From a bacterium (GTDB lineage Bacteria > Ratteibacteria > UBA8468 > B48-G9 > JAFGKM01), in NCBI GenBank assembly GCA_035370465.1, contig DAOOVW010000024.1, forward strand, positions 1 through 17,419: a stretch of 17,419 bases of DNA, written 5' to 3'. Under the pieces are notes generated by a model. It had not been told where the DNA came from. It did no database searches and saw only the letters and a list, made by a program, of their open reading frames with translations. The position numbers and the translations under genes were made by a program. Below, one piece after another: positions 7,201 to 15,318 of the stretch (positions within the stretch are counted from its first letter, which is position 1; every line of letters starts with the position of its first letter).

Positions 7201-7253
7201 AAAATAAATAACCAAAATTTTGGCAGAATACAATATAAAGATGGAGGAAAAAG

Positions 7254-7751
7254 ATGAAAATAAAAGGAAAGGTATGGAAATTTGGAGACCATGTAAATAC
7301 TGATGATATAATTTCTGCAAGATACTTAAATACAACTGATGAAAAAGAACTTGCATCACATTGTATGGAAACAATAAGACCTGACTTTGTAAAAAAAGTT
7401 CAGAAAGGTGATATAATTGTTGCAGGAGAAAATTTTGGATGTGGAAGTAGTAGAGAACATGCTCCAATAGCAATTAAGGAATGTAGTATTTCAGTAGTTA
7501 TTGCAAAAAGTTTTGCAAGAATTTTTTTCAGAAATTCAATAAATATTGGACTTCCCCTTATTGAACTGGAAGAAGTGAACAGAATTAATGAAGGAAACAT
7601 ACTTGAAATTGACCTTGAAAACGGAATAATAAATAATTTAACAAATGGTGAAATTTATAAATTTTCTAAATATCCTGAATTTTTACAGGAAATTGTTAAA
7701 AATGGAGGGTTAATGCAATGGGTAAAAAAGAAATATATAAAATCGGTGTAA
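7254..7751 (+). CDS. leuD: 3-isopropylmalate dehydratase small subunit
   Basis: LeuD supplies the swivelling substrate-recognition domain of isopropylmalate isomerase and works as a complex with LeuC. The protein has 165 residues, the short form that goes with the 418-residue LeuC branch. Family motifs are FGDHVNTDDIISARYL (10-25) and the GCGSSREHAP turn near residues 62-71. The specificity loop after DDII reads YLNT (24-27), with Asn26 at the position said to separate isopropylmalate from homoaconitate enzymes. GGAGG stands six bases before the ATG. It overlaps leuB by 34 bases. It is separated from leuC by the URO-D-like gene, the DNA methyltransferase and repeat R1. A TATAAA at about 7230 could be a local -10 box, but no good -35 goes with it. 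Confidence 0.93.
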   Translation: MKIKGKVWKFGDHVNTDDIISARYLNTTDEKELASHCMETIRPDFVKKVQKGDIIVAGENFGCGSSREHAPIAIKECSISVVIAKSFARIFFRNSINIGLPLIELEEVNRINEGNILEIDLENGIINNLTNGEIYKFSKYPEFLQEIVKNGGLMQWVKKKYIKSV

Positions 7752-8800
7752 TTGGTGGTGATGGAATTGGTCCTGAAATTATAAGACAGGGTATTAAGGT
7801 TTTACAGGCAGTTGGAGAAAGAGAAAATATTAAATTTGAGTTCATTGAATATGATTTTGGAGGAGAAAGATATTTAAAAACAGGAGAAACATTACCTTCC
7901 AGTGCAATTGATGAATTCAGAAAATTAGACGCAATATATTTAGGAGCAGTTGGGCATCCTGATGTGCAACCTGGAATATTAGAAAAAGAAATACTCTTGA
8001 AAATAAGGTTTGAACTTGACCAGTACATAAATTTAAGACCTGTAAAACTTTATCCAGGTGTATGGTGTCCATTAAAAGATAAAAATGAGAAAGATATTGA
8101 CTATGTAATTGTTAGAGAAAATACTGAGGGACTATATTGTGGAATAGGAGGAAATTTTAAAAAAGAAACAAAAGATGAAGTTGCGACACAACTTGAAATA
8201 AATACAAGAAAGGGAGTTGAAAGATGTATAAAATATGCATTTGAATATGCAAGAAAAAGAAATAAAGAGAAAAAATTAACTGTTGTTGATAAAGCAAATG
8301 TCCTAACTTATGCAGGAGACCTCTGGAGAAGAACAGCAAGTCAATTAAGTTGTAATTATCCAGATATAAAACTTGATTTTGCTTTTGTTGATGCTACCTG
8401 TATGTGGATGGTAAAAAATCCTGAATGGTTTGATGTAGTTGTGACAAATAATATGTTTGGAGATATAATAACAGACCTTGGGGCAATAACTCAGGGTGGT
8501 CTTGGAATAGCAGCAGGAGGAAATATAAATCCAGAAGGTGTGAGTATGTTTGAGCCAATACATGGTTCTGCTCCTAAATATGCAGGGAAAAATGTTGCAT
8601 GTCCTCTTGCTACAATATCAGCAGGTGGTATGATGCTTGAAACACTTGGAGAAGAAAAGGCAGCAAATTTAATAGAAAAGGCAATTATAAAAGCATTAGG
8701 AGAAGGATATATAAAAAGTTTAGAAGCAGGGAAAATGGGGTTAACAACGGATGAAGTTGGGGATTTAATATCAAAATTTGTTAAAGAAATTAATGAATAA
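7718..8800 (+). CDS. leuB: 3-isopropylmalate dehydrogenase
   Basis: LeuB oxidises and decarboxylates 3-isopropylmalate to 2-ketoisocaproate with NAD. The 360-residue protein belongs to the isocitrate/isopropylmalate dehydrogenase family. Visible parts are GGDGIGPEI (13-21), the substrate arginines in KIRFELDQYINLRPVK (R97, R107) and VIVRENTEGLY (R133, Tyr140), the catalytic lysine in DKANVL (K192), the metal aspartates in NNMFGDIITDLGA (D249, D253), and the cofactor loop EPIHGSAPKYAGKN (279-292). The family also contains NAD-isocitrate and homoisocitrate dehydrogenases with very similar motifs; the leucine assignment rests on leuA, leuC and leuD in the same operon. The start overlaps the leuD end by 34 bases, with GGAGGG nine bases upstream, so expression is coupled. 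Confidence 0.92.
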   Translation: MGKKEIYKIGVIGGDGIGPEIIRQGIKVLQAVGERENIKFEFIEYDFGGERYLKTGETLPSSAIDEFRKLDAIYLGAVGHPDVQPGILEKEILLKIRFELDQYINLRPVKLYPGVWCPLKDKNEKDIDYVIVRENTEGLYCGIGGNFKKETKDEVATQLEINTRKGVERCIKYAFEYARKRNKEKKLTVVDKANVLTYAGDLWRRTASQLSCNYPDIKLDFAFVDATCMWMVKNPEWFDVVVTNNMFGDIITDLGAITQGGLGIAAGGNINPEGVSMFEPIHGSAPKYAGKNVACPLATISAGGMMLETLGEEKAANLIEKAIIKALGEGYIKSLEAGKMGLTTDEVGDLISKFVKEINE

Positions 8801-9018
8801 AAAAATAGATTATCTTTACTTATGTAAAATCAGAATTAGAGGGATGGAGAATTAAAGAAAAACTTGAAACAGAAGGGATACCCGTTATTATCCAGCAAGA
8901 AGCAACAGGAAAAATTTCTGGATTAACAATTGGTGAACTTGGAGAAATAAAAGTCCTTGTCCCAATTTCTTTTTTGAAACAGGCAAAAGAAATCTTAAAT
9001 ATTACAAAGTATTGTTAA
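8793..9018 (+). pseudogene. Frameshifted DUF2007-like small protein gene
   Basis: No intact start-to-stop frame covers this stretch, yet it reads as protein. From 8809 to the stop at 9016-9018 one frame encodes about 69 residues, including LEGWRIKEKLETEGIPVII, a glycine-rich turn and IKVLVPISFLKQAKEILN. That is the layout of DUF2007-type small proteins: helix, 'E-G-I-P' strand, turn, 'V-P' strand, terminal helix. A start ATG at 8793, overlapping the leuB stop, gives MNKKIDYLY in another frame. Removing one base near 8820 would join the two into a normal protein beginning MNKKIDYLYYVKSELEGW. So this is either a recent single-base frameshift or a sequence error. Its place just behind leuB suggests it was co-transcribed. 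Function of the family is unclear (suggested signalling or protein-binding role). Confidence 0.6.
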
Positions 9019-9073
9019 AAAAATAAAATTTCTTATTTAACTTTGTCTGAACCACATATAAAAAGGAGAGTAA

Positions 9074-9574
9074 ATGGTTGACTATAGAAAATTATTTAAA
9101 AGTTGTGGAGAAAATGTAATAATTGAGGACTCAGTAATAATTTATCAACCTGAGAAAATGAGTGTTGGCAATAATATTAAGTTTTACCATGGGGTTTATA
9201 TTGAAGTAGGTAATTTAGAAAAATCGTTTATTGAAATTGGAGATAATTCTCATTTTGCCCCCTATACTATTTTGTATGGAGGAAGAGGGCTAAAAATTGG
9301 GTGGGGTGTATGTGTAGCAGCCCATGTTGTTTTTGCAACTATTGGAGAAGGATATGAAAAAGCAGATATTCCCATGTATTGCCAAAAACCATCATCTGGT
9401 GGACCAATTATTGTTGAAGATAATGTCTGGATTTGTGCTAATGCAGTAATTACTGCTAATGTTACAATTGGAACAGGAAGTATTGTTGGTGCAGGTGCTG
9501 TTGTAACAAGAGATGTTGAGCCATATTCTATTGTAGGAGGTGTTCCTGCTCGTTTAATTCGCAAGAGAAAATAA
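9074..9574 (+). CDS. Hexapeptide-repeat acyltransferase (LbH fold)
   Basis: A 166-residue left-handed beta-helix acyltransferase, the fold used by sugar and antibiotic O-acetyltransferases (WbbJ/LacA/VatD-like). Repeats of the form [IV]-G-x-x-x occur throughout: VGNNIKF, IEIGDNSHF, LKIGWGVCV, IIVEDNVWI, VTIGTGSIV. The end is the textbook VGAGAVVTRDVEPYSIVGGVPARLIRKR. A histidine at residue 84 (VAAHVVF) lies where the catalytic histidine of this group is found. The C-terminal basic tail closes the helix. AAGGAG precedes the ATG. No other cell-surface polysaccharide gene is near, so the acceptor cannot be named; acetylation of a surface sugar is the usual role. It appears to stand alone between two gene remnants. 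Confidence 0.88.
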   Translation: MVDYRKLFKSCGENVIIEDSVIIYQPEKMSVGNNIKFYHGVYIEVGNLEKSFIEIGDNSHFAPYTILYGGRGLKIGWGVCVAAHVVFATIGEGYEKADIPMYCQKPSSGGPIIVEDNVWICANAVITANVTIGTGSIVGAGAVVTRDVEPYSIVGGVPARLIRKRK

Positions 9575-9584
9575 TTTTAACAAT

Positions 9585-9814
9585 AATGTCTATTCTTAAA
9601 TTACCTATCAACTGGACTAATTTAAAGCAGAGAGTATAGAGAAATATATCCCGACTTTCTCTTGAAAATGGAAGGAGATAAAGGAAAAAAAGTATAAAGT
9701 TTTCCCTTTGGGGAATTAGTGGTATTTGAAGTTTTAAAATTTAGTAAAGTAAATAAAAAAATTTTATTGCAAAATCTTATTGAAAGTACCTATTGGTTTA
9801 AAAAAGGAGAATAA
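9585..9814 (+). pseudogene. Possible decayed small gene upstream of the FAD oxidoreductase
   Basis: The 241-base gap holds fragments that look like former coding sequence. ATG 9585 starts MSILKLPINWTNLKQRV and stops. A second frame carries REYREIYPDFLLKMEGDKGKK, hits TAA at 9695-9697, and then continues in the same frame through FPFGELVVFEVL to LIESTYWFKKGE with a stop at 9812-9814, two bases before the next ATG. Together they suggest a protein of about 75 residues broken by one frameshift and one nonsense codon. I do not recognise the family. Imperfect hairpins at 9638-9662 and 9680-9709 lack T runs. This could be coincidence. Confidence 0.33.
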
Positions 9815-9816
9815 AA

Positions 9817-11166
9817 ATGGAAAAAGATGTAGTTGTAATTGGAGGTGGGCCTGCTGGAATTTCTGCTTCCTGGGCTGCTGCAAAAAGTGGTAGTAGCGTT
9901 CTTTTAATTGAAAGATATGGTTTTTTAGGTGGTATGGCAACTTCTGGACTTATTGGACCAATACTTGGTCATTATTTATCTGAAAAAAAACCTTCTGTTG
10001 CTGGTTTTTTAAAATTTCTTGTTGAAAAAATATCTGAATTTGATGGATGTGAAAAATGGGAAAGTGCATGTAAAAAAGGTGGAATACCTTTTGATACAGA
10101 GATTTTTAAATATGCATCTGAATTATTACTTTTAGAACAAAATGTAGAAATTCTTTATCATTCATTTATTATATCCTCAAAAACAGAAAATGGAGAAATA
10201 AAAGAGATAGAAGTTGCAAATAAAAGTGGCATACAAAAAATAAGAGGTAATGTTTTTATTGACACAACAGGAGATGCTGATGTTACATATCTATCTGGTT
10301 TTGAGTGCACAAAAGGAAGACCACAGGATGGGAAAATGCACTCAATGGGGACTATATTTAAAGTAGGCGGAATAGATGAAAAAAAATTAACAGAAGAAGT
10401 AATAAAAGATGCGAGCGAAAAGTTAAAAATTTTGAGAGAAAAAGGTGAATTAAAAATTTGGAACACTGGACTTGGTGGAAAAGGAAGCACAATAAGAAAG
10501 GGAGAAAGGTCATTTAATATTACAAGATTTTCTGGAGATGGAACAAATATAAATGATCTAACAAAAGGTGAAATAGAATTAAGAGAACAAACATTTAAAC
10601 TTTTTGAATTTCTAAAGAAAAATGTTTCTGGCTTTGAAAATGCCTATATATCTGCTCTGCCTGCCAATATAGGAATAAGAGAGACAAGACAGATAAAAGG
10701 GCTTTATACTTTGATAGACGAGGACATTATTTCAGGGAAAAAAGCACAAGATAGTATTGCAAGAGGAACATATATGATTGATATTCATTGCCCATTAGGA
10801 AGAACAAAAAATAATGTCCATCTCTGTGTAAAAGAATGTTCTACAAAAGAGTACTGTATAATGCTCGATAAATATATGGATTATTTACCTTCAAAAGAAA
10901 AACTTTATCCACCTATCAATGATTACTATTCTATACCTTCAAGATGTCTTATACCTCTTGGAGCAAAAAATCTTGTTGTAGGTGGAAGATGTATTTCAGC
11001 AGAGCATAAAGCAATGGCATCAATAAGAGTTATGGCAATCTGCATGGCAACAGGTCAAGCAGCAGGGATAATTGCCTCATTATCTTCAAAAAATAATACT
11101 CCCGTAAATAAAGTAAATATAAAAGAGGTTCAAAAAATCATAACTCAGCAGGAAGGAATATATTAA
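9817..11166 (+). CDS. FAD-dependent oxidoreductase (PF12831-like)
   Basis: A 449-residue flavoprotein of the FAD_oxidored (PF12831) type. The Rossmann nucleotide-binding motif is at the very start: VVVIGGGPAGISASWAAAKSG, with the strand-2 acid in LIERYGFLGGMAT that contacts the adenine ribose. FIDTTGDADV near residues 148-157 and the C-terminal GGRCISAEHKAMASIRVMAICMATGQAAGII complete the FAD site. A cysteine-rich section at about 325-350 (CPLGRTKNNVHLCVKECSTKEYC) is notable and might bind metal, but no ferredoxin-type spacing is present. The start is supported by AAGGAG eight bases upstream. feoA begins two bases after the stop, so this gene is probably transcribed with feoAB. A role in reducing iron before or after Feo transport is a guess from position only; the substrate in this family is mostly unknown. 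Confidence 0.85.
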   Translation: MEKDVVVIGGGPAGISASWAAAKSGSSVLLIERYGFLGGMATSGLIGPILGHYLSEKKPSVAGFLKFLVEKISEFDGCEKWESACKKGGIPFDTEIFKYASELLLLEQNVEILYHSFIISSKTENGEIKEIEVANKSGIQKIRGNVFIDTTGDADVTYLSGFECTKGRPQDGKMHSMGTIFKVGGIDEKKLTEEVIKDASEKLKILREKGELKIWNTGLGGKGSTIRKGERSFNITRFSGDGTNINDLTKGEIELREQTFKLFEFLKKNVSGFENAYISALPANIGIRETRQIKGLYTLIDEDIISGKKAQDSIARGTYMIDIHCPLGRTKNNVHLCVKECSTKEYCIMLDKYMDYLPSKEKLYPPINDYYSIPSRCLIPLGAKNLVVGGRCISAEHKAMASIRVMAICMATGQAAGIIASLSSKNNTPVNKVNIKEVQKIITQQEGIY

Positions 11167-11168
11167 AA

Positions 11169-11393
11169 ATGATAAAATTGAGTGATACAAAAGAAGGAAT
11201 ATATAAAATTGTAAATATTGAAAAATGTGGGAAGGGAAGATTAAAAAAATTATATAATTTGGGTATTTTTGTTGGAGATGTTATTGAAGTTATAAAACCA
11301 GGGCCAGGTCCTGTAATTATTAAAAAAGGAAATACAAGAATAGGTATTGGTAATGGAATAGCAAACGATATAATAATTGAACCAATTGACTAA
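11169..11393 (+). CDS. feoA: Ferrous iron transport protein A
   Basis: FeoA is a small cytoplasmic SH3-like protein that supports FeoB in ferrous-iron uptake. The 74 residues match the family in length and layout: start MIKLSDTKEG, the GRLKKLYNLGIFVGDVIEVI core (normally 'L-x-x-L-G-[IL]-x-x-G-x-x-[IV]'), a proline-glycine turn KPGPGPVIIKKGNTRIGIG and a final strand. It follows the FAD oxidoreductase by two bases and precedes feoB by 55 bases. GGAAGGA lies about ten bases before the ATG, inside the end of the previous gene. It could be mistaken for a DtxR-type SH3 domain, but with feoB next to it the assignment is safe. Confidence 0.93.
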   Translation: MIKLSDTKEGIYKIVNIEKCGKGRLKKLYNLGIFVGDVIEVIKPGPGPVIIKKGNTRIGIGNGIANDIIIEPID

Positions 11394-11448
11394 AAAGTAG
11401 TAAGTAGCAAGATGGAATGAAAGACACACCTCTTATTAAATATTTACG

Positions 11449-13437
11449 ATGGAAGAAAAAACAATTGCAATAAGTGGAAATCCTAATACAGGAAAAACTA
11501 CTATTTTTAATACACTAACAGGGTTAAGACAGGAAATTGGAAATTGGCCCGGGGTTACAGTTGAAAAAAAAGAAGGTTATTTTATATACAAAAATATAAA
11601 ATTTAATGTTGTTGACCTACCTGGAACATATACACTGATAGAAGAAAGCGAAGACCAGAAAATAGCAATTGACTTTCTGACAAATGAAAAAGTAGATACT
11701 GTCATTTTAACTGCTAACGCCTCAAATCTTGATAGAAGTTTATACCTTCTTATTTTGCTCTCTGAATTAAATCAAAATATTATTGTTGTTCTTAATATGA
11801 TTGATATTGCAGAAAAAGAGGGTATTAAATATGATATAGAAAAACTTGAGAAGATATTTGGAATCCCTTTTGTTGAAACAATAGCAAATAAGGGATATGG
11901 AATTGAAAACCTTAAAGAAAAAATATATGAAAAAACAAGGGATAAAAGGGAAAAATATTTTTTTAAAATAAATTATGGAGAAGAAATAGAAAATTATGTA
12001 TCAAAAATTGAAGGGAAACTTCAAAATATCTCTTTGCCCTACCCTTCTAAATTTATATCTTTAAGGTTATTAGAAAAAGACGAAAGAATAAGAGAACTGA
12101 TAAAAAATAAAGTAAATATAAATGAAATTGATGAAATTATTGGCCAATTAGAAAAAAAGATTCCCAATATAGAAGTTATTTTAATAGAAAAAAGATACGG
12201 AATTATCAATGGAATGGTTAAAGAATGCCTTTTATCAAGAAAGAAAGTAGAAAAAAGAATTGAAATTACAAATTATTTAGATAGAGTTCTTACAAACAAT
12301 TTTTTAGGTCCTTTAATTTTTCTTTTGATAATGTTTATAATATTTCAGATTGTTTTTAAATGGGGAGCACCTTTTCAGGAACTTTTAGACAAATTTTTTC
12401 ATTTTTCAGGAGAAAAAATATCTTTATTTTTACACTCAATAAACGCCCCCTTATTTCTTATTTCTTTTATTGAAGAAGGAATAATCTCTGGAATTGGTTC
12501 TGTTGTTATGTTTCTACCAAATATTTTTCTTTTCTTTTTACTCTTTTCTATTTTAGAAGAGACGGGCTACATGGCAAGGGCTGCTTTTACAACAGATAGA
12601 TTGATGCATAAAATGGGACTTCATGGAAAAAGTGCTATTCCACTGATACTTGGGTTTGGATGTAATGTTCCTGCAATAATGTCAACAAGAACATTAGAAA
12701 CAAAAAAAGATAAAATTTTAACCATCCTTGTTATACCATTTATGAGTTGTTCTGCCCGACTTCCTGTTTATATTCTTTTCACAGGTATTTTCTTCAAAAG
12801 TCATCAGTCATTGGTAATTTTTTCTATTTACTTAATTGGAATTTTGTTGGGAATTCTAATGGCACGAATTTTAAAATTTATTTTTTTCAAAGAAGAATCA
12901 ATACCAATTATAATAGAACTTCCTCCTTATGAAATTCCATACTGGAAAAATGTAATAATTGAGGGATGGGAAAGAACAAAAGTATTTTTAAAAAGAGCAG
13001 GAACAATTATATTTGTAGGAGTGTTGATTTTATGGTTTTTGAGTTATTTTCCTGACCCATCTAATTTTGGTAAAGAAACAAGTTTAATTGGAAGAATAGG
13101 TAATTTTTTTGCTCCTATTTTAAAACCAGCAGGGTTTGGGTTCTGGCAGGCATCAGTTGCTTTAATTTTTGGAATATATGCAAAAGAACTTGTTGTTGGA
13201 TGTTTTGGAACTTTATTTGGAGAAAACAACCTTTCTACAATTCTCCCCTATTATTTTACACCCGCATCTGCCTATTCTTTTATGCTTATGACATTATTAT
13301 ATATCCCATGTCTTGCAACAATTGCTATTATAAAAAGAGAAATTGGAATAAAATGGGCATTATTTTCTGCTATATTTTCAATTTTTCTTGGCTACCTCAT
13401 CTCAACTCTCTTCTACCAACTCACCCTCCTCTTCTAA
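11449..13437 (+). CDS. feoB: Ferrous iron transporter FeoB
   Basis: FeoB imports Fe2+ across the inner membrane under control of its own G domain. The 662 residues begin with the GTPase: G1 GNPNTGKT (10-17), a G2/switch region NWPGVTVEKKEG, G3 DLPG, and G4 as LNMID. A helical GDI-like spacer follows to about residue 270. The membrane core carries the two nucleoside-recognition 'Gate' repeats, with the hallmarks GFGCNVPAIMSTRTLE and PFMSCSARLPVYILF, including the conserved cysteines. The protein is at the short end for the family (usually 700 or more), and there is no C-terminal cysteine-rich tail and no feoC. No ribosome site is visible before the ATG, although this start matches the family N-terminus. 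It is the last gene of its unit and converges on the TOPRIM gene. Confidence 0.95.
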   Translation: MEEKTIAISGNPNTGKTTIFNTLTGLRQEIGNWPGVTVEKKEGYFIYKNIKFNVVDLPGTYTLIEESEDQKIAIDFLTNEKVDTVILTANASNLDRSLYLLILLSELNQNIIVVLNMIDIAEKEGIKYDIEKLEKIFGIPFVETIANKGYGIENLKEKIYEKTRDKREKYFFKINYGEEIENYVSKIEGKLQNISLPYPSKFISLRLLEKDERIRELIKNKVNINEIDEIIGQLEKKIPNIEVILIEKRYGIINGMVKECLLSRKKVEKRIEITNYLDRVLTNNFLGPLIFLLIMFIIFQIVFKWGAPFQELLDKFFHFSGEKISLFLHSINAPLFLISFIEEGIISGIGSVVMFLPNIFLFFLLFSILEETGYMARAAFTTDRLMHKMGLHGKSAIPLILGFGCNVPAIMSTRTLETKKDKILTILVIPFMSCSARLPVYILFTGIFFKSHQSLVIFSIYLIGILLGILMARILKFIFFKEESIPIIIELPPYEIPYWKNVIIEGWERTKVFLKRAGTIIFVGVLILWFLSYFPDPSNFGKETSLIGRIGNFFAPILKPAGFGFWQASVALIFGIYAKELVVGCFGTLFGENNLSTILPYYFTPASAYSFMLMTLLYIPCLATIAIIKREIGIKWALFSAIFSIFLGYLISTLFYQLTLLF

Positions 13438-13541
13438 TTCCCTAATTTATACAAAATTTCATTAATAGTAAATAAAATTCTGTGTAAGTCAAAACCCAAA
13501 TAAGATTACATTTTGATATTAACAATTCTTAATAGCATATT

Positions 13542-14066
13542 TTACTTACAATTATATTTTTCAATAAAATATTTAAATGACTTATTTTTCTCCATTGCCA
13601 CTTCTGTAGAAAAATGTTTCAAAATCTCTATTTTTAAATCCTTGAGGTCGGATTCTTTACCAACCAAGGATTTAAATTTTCCCTTATCAACATTATCAGT
13701 TGTCTCCAAAGAAGAAATCTTGAGTTTTTTAGCATTTGCATTATCTAACCCTGCAAGATACCAACTTTCTATTTTCTTTATTACCACAATTATTCTATCT
13801 AAATCAACATAACTAAATTTTTCCCATATTTGTTGTTTTTTGGCAGTCACACACGGTGAATCGTTAATATCGACTACAAAGATATAATCTGTCATAGGTA
13901 TTTTTTTGATGCTAAGAATTATGTTTTTAACTCCCTCTTTCGTTTTCTCTGCATATTTCAATATAATAATTTCATAATATCTATTTTTAAATTTTGGCTT
14001 TACTATTTTGTCAAAAAATCGCTCATCATCGGGCCCTTCTACAAGAAAATATAATCTATCTTTCAT
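13542..14066 (-). CDS. Small TOPRIM protein (DUF4276-like), partner of the AAA ATPase
   Basis: A 174-residue TOPRIM-type protein. The first motif is LVEGPDDERFF, with the catalytic Glu10 followed by the usual G-x-x-D/E-E; the second is FVVDINDSP (D66, D69) in the position of the TOPRIM D-x-D. A later segment, IKKIESWYLAGLDNANA, corresponds to the E-[IL]-E-[AS]-W-[YF]-L signature of DUF4276, and NKSFKYFIEKY at the end also fits that group. TOPRIM domains of this kind act as metal-dependent nucleases or bind nucleotides. Its ATG overlaps the stop of the ATPase gene by four bases (ATGA), so the two are coupled and probably form a complex, as in PARIS (AriA/AriB), AbiL or split OLD-like systems. 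I cannot say which of these it is, and DNA or tRNA cleavage are both possible. Confidence 0.75.
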   Translation of the reverse strand: MKDRLYFLVEGPDDERFFDKIVKPKFKNRYYEIIILKYAEKTKEGVKNIILSIKKIPMTDYIFVVDINDSPCVTAKKQQIWEKFSYVDLDRIIVVIKKIESWYLAGLDNANAKKLKISSLETTDNVDKGKFKSLVGKESDLKDLKIEILKHFSTEVAMEKNKSFKYFIEKYNCK

Positions 14067-15301
14067 ATATTTGACCCAAGTAAATTTTGTACATAAAGTT
14101 CTTCAATACCTAATTCATTTTCTAAAAATATTTTAACATCTTCTTTCTCTTGTGGTTTAGAAATAACCGAAAAACCATTTTTGTCGCGGGAAATGAGTAG
14201 AATATTTTCTAAACCTGCATGTTTTACTATCTCAGGGTTGTGAGTAGTAACAATTACCTGTGTTGTTACATCTTTCATCATCTCTACCACTTTTGAAATA
14301 AGATAAGGATGTATATTTCTTTCTGGCTCTTCAATTATAGTTATTGGTTTTTTTTCAAAATATAAAGCAATAATTAAAGCAATTATATTTACTGTTCCAT
14401 CAGAAATTAAAGATGCGGGTAAATATTCCTTCTTACTATATGTTTCCTTTAACTTAAAAAATAAAGATTTATCTACAAATTTTTCTACATTTAAATTATC
14501 TACAAAGGGTAAAAGGTCTTGTACTAAATTAAAAAATTTTCTTTTATTTTCCTTGTTTTCTATAATATTTTTGAGAATAATGGCTAAATTACTTCCATCT
14601 TCTTCCAATTCTGCTTTTCCAGTTATAGGCGTAGCTCTTTTAATAATTTTAGGGTCAAAATCATATATTGAGATATCACTAAAAATCGGCGGCATAATAA
14701 AAGACGTAACTCTTTCCAAAAGAAGCGATTTTTGTTTATTTTGTTCAATTGTTAAAAAAGGGGGAATTATATCATCCGTTGATATTTCATTTGGCAATTT
14801 TGATGGAACAACATTAATTTTCCCATTGATCTTAGAAATAGTAATTTCTCCAATCTCTTTCTTTTTTTCTTTACCGATTCTTTCTTGTTGTACCTCAATG
14901 TTAAATTTTTGTACTATTTGCTCTTCAGTTTCAACTCCTAATCCCCTTTTTCTAAATTTTATAGTAAAGTTATAAATCGTCTCGTATACCCCCGCTCTTA
15001 TAAATTTTTTCTCTGGTTTTTTCGCCATAAAAGGTCTCATATATACTTGATCTGAAATAACTTCTAATGAAAAATTATCTGATGAGCCAATATTCATATT
15101 CCTGAGATATTCAATACCTCCCTGCATAGATATGGCATTATCCAAACCAAAATTTTTTATATCTTTGAGAAATCTAAAAATTTGTATAAAATTTGATTTA
15201 CCAGAGGCATTAGCACCTATTAACACATTAAATTTACCGAGATTTATTTCCATATCCCTGAAACTTTTAAAATTTGATAATTTAATTTTCTTTATGGCCA
15301 T
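14063..15301 (-). CDS. AAA/ABC-type ATPase, OLD-like (COG4637-like)
   Basis: A 412-residue cytoplasmic ATPase of the RecF/SMC/OLD class (AAA_21). Walker A is GANASGKS at 29-36, right after an N-terminal LSNFKSFRDMEINLG typical of RecF-like heads. Near the C-terminus LISDGTVNIIAL is the ABC signature, TIIEEPERNIHP (from 321) is Walker B, with Glu-Glu in place of the usual Asp-Glu, and VIVTTHNPE (from 349) carries the switch histidine His354. The middle 150 residues, including a charged stretch with a run of K and E, probably form the coiled or specificity insert. A clear AAGGAGGT ribosome site precedes the ATG. It is followed by the TOPRIM gene with a four-base overlap and preceded by an MNT gene 78 bases away. 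Such ATPases act as sensor/assembly parts of anti-phage systems; a role in defence is inference. Confidence 0.88.
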   Translation of the reverse strand: MAIKKIKLSNFKSFRDMEINLGKFNVLIGANASGKSNFIQIFRFLKDIKNFGLDNAISMQGGIEYLRNMNIGSSDNFSLEVISDQVYMRPFMAKKPEKKFIRAGVYETIYNFTIKFRKRGLGVETEEQIVQKFNIEVQQERIGKEKKKEIGEITISKINGKINVVPSKLPNEISTDDIIPPFLTIEQNKQKSLLLERVTSFIMPPIFSDISIYDFDPKIIKRATPITGKAELEEDGSNLAIILKNIIENKENKRKFFNLVQDLLPFVDNLNVEKFVDKSLFFKLKETYSKKEYLPASLISDGTVNIIALIIALYFEKKPITIIEEPERNIHPYLISKVVEMMKDVTTQVIVTTHNPEIVKHAGLENILLISRDKNGFSVISKPQEKEDVKIFLENELGIEELYVQNLLGSNI

Positions 15302-15318
15302 ATTTTTACCTCCTTAGT

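Noticed and set aside
7216..7240. Sigma-54 type promoter before leuD (TTGGCAG...)
   Set aside because: The -24-like TTGGCAG is not followed by a TTGCA-type -12 box at the right distance.
6918..7253. CRISPR array or tRNA in the repeat-bearing gaps
   Set aside because: The repeats are not evenly spaced and are few, and no cloverleaf with a T-arm GGTTCRA and matching acceptor stem could be found in this or the other gaps.
8793..8830. Programmed frameshift in the DUF2007-like gene
   Set aside because: There is a seven-A run at 8799-8805, but slipping there leads to a stop in the needed frame, and no stimulatory stem or ribosome-like site is seen. A plain mutation or sequence error is simpler.
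9638..9709. Two imperfect hairpins as terminators of the acyltransferase gene
   Set aside because: Stems are seven and nine pairs with AT-rich content and 11-base loops, and no T run follows either.
13513..13812. Plus-strand frame of 99 residues downstream of feoB
   Set aside because: It lies opposite the TOPRIM gene, which has clear motifs and a coupled start. The plus frame has no motif or ribosome site.
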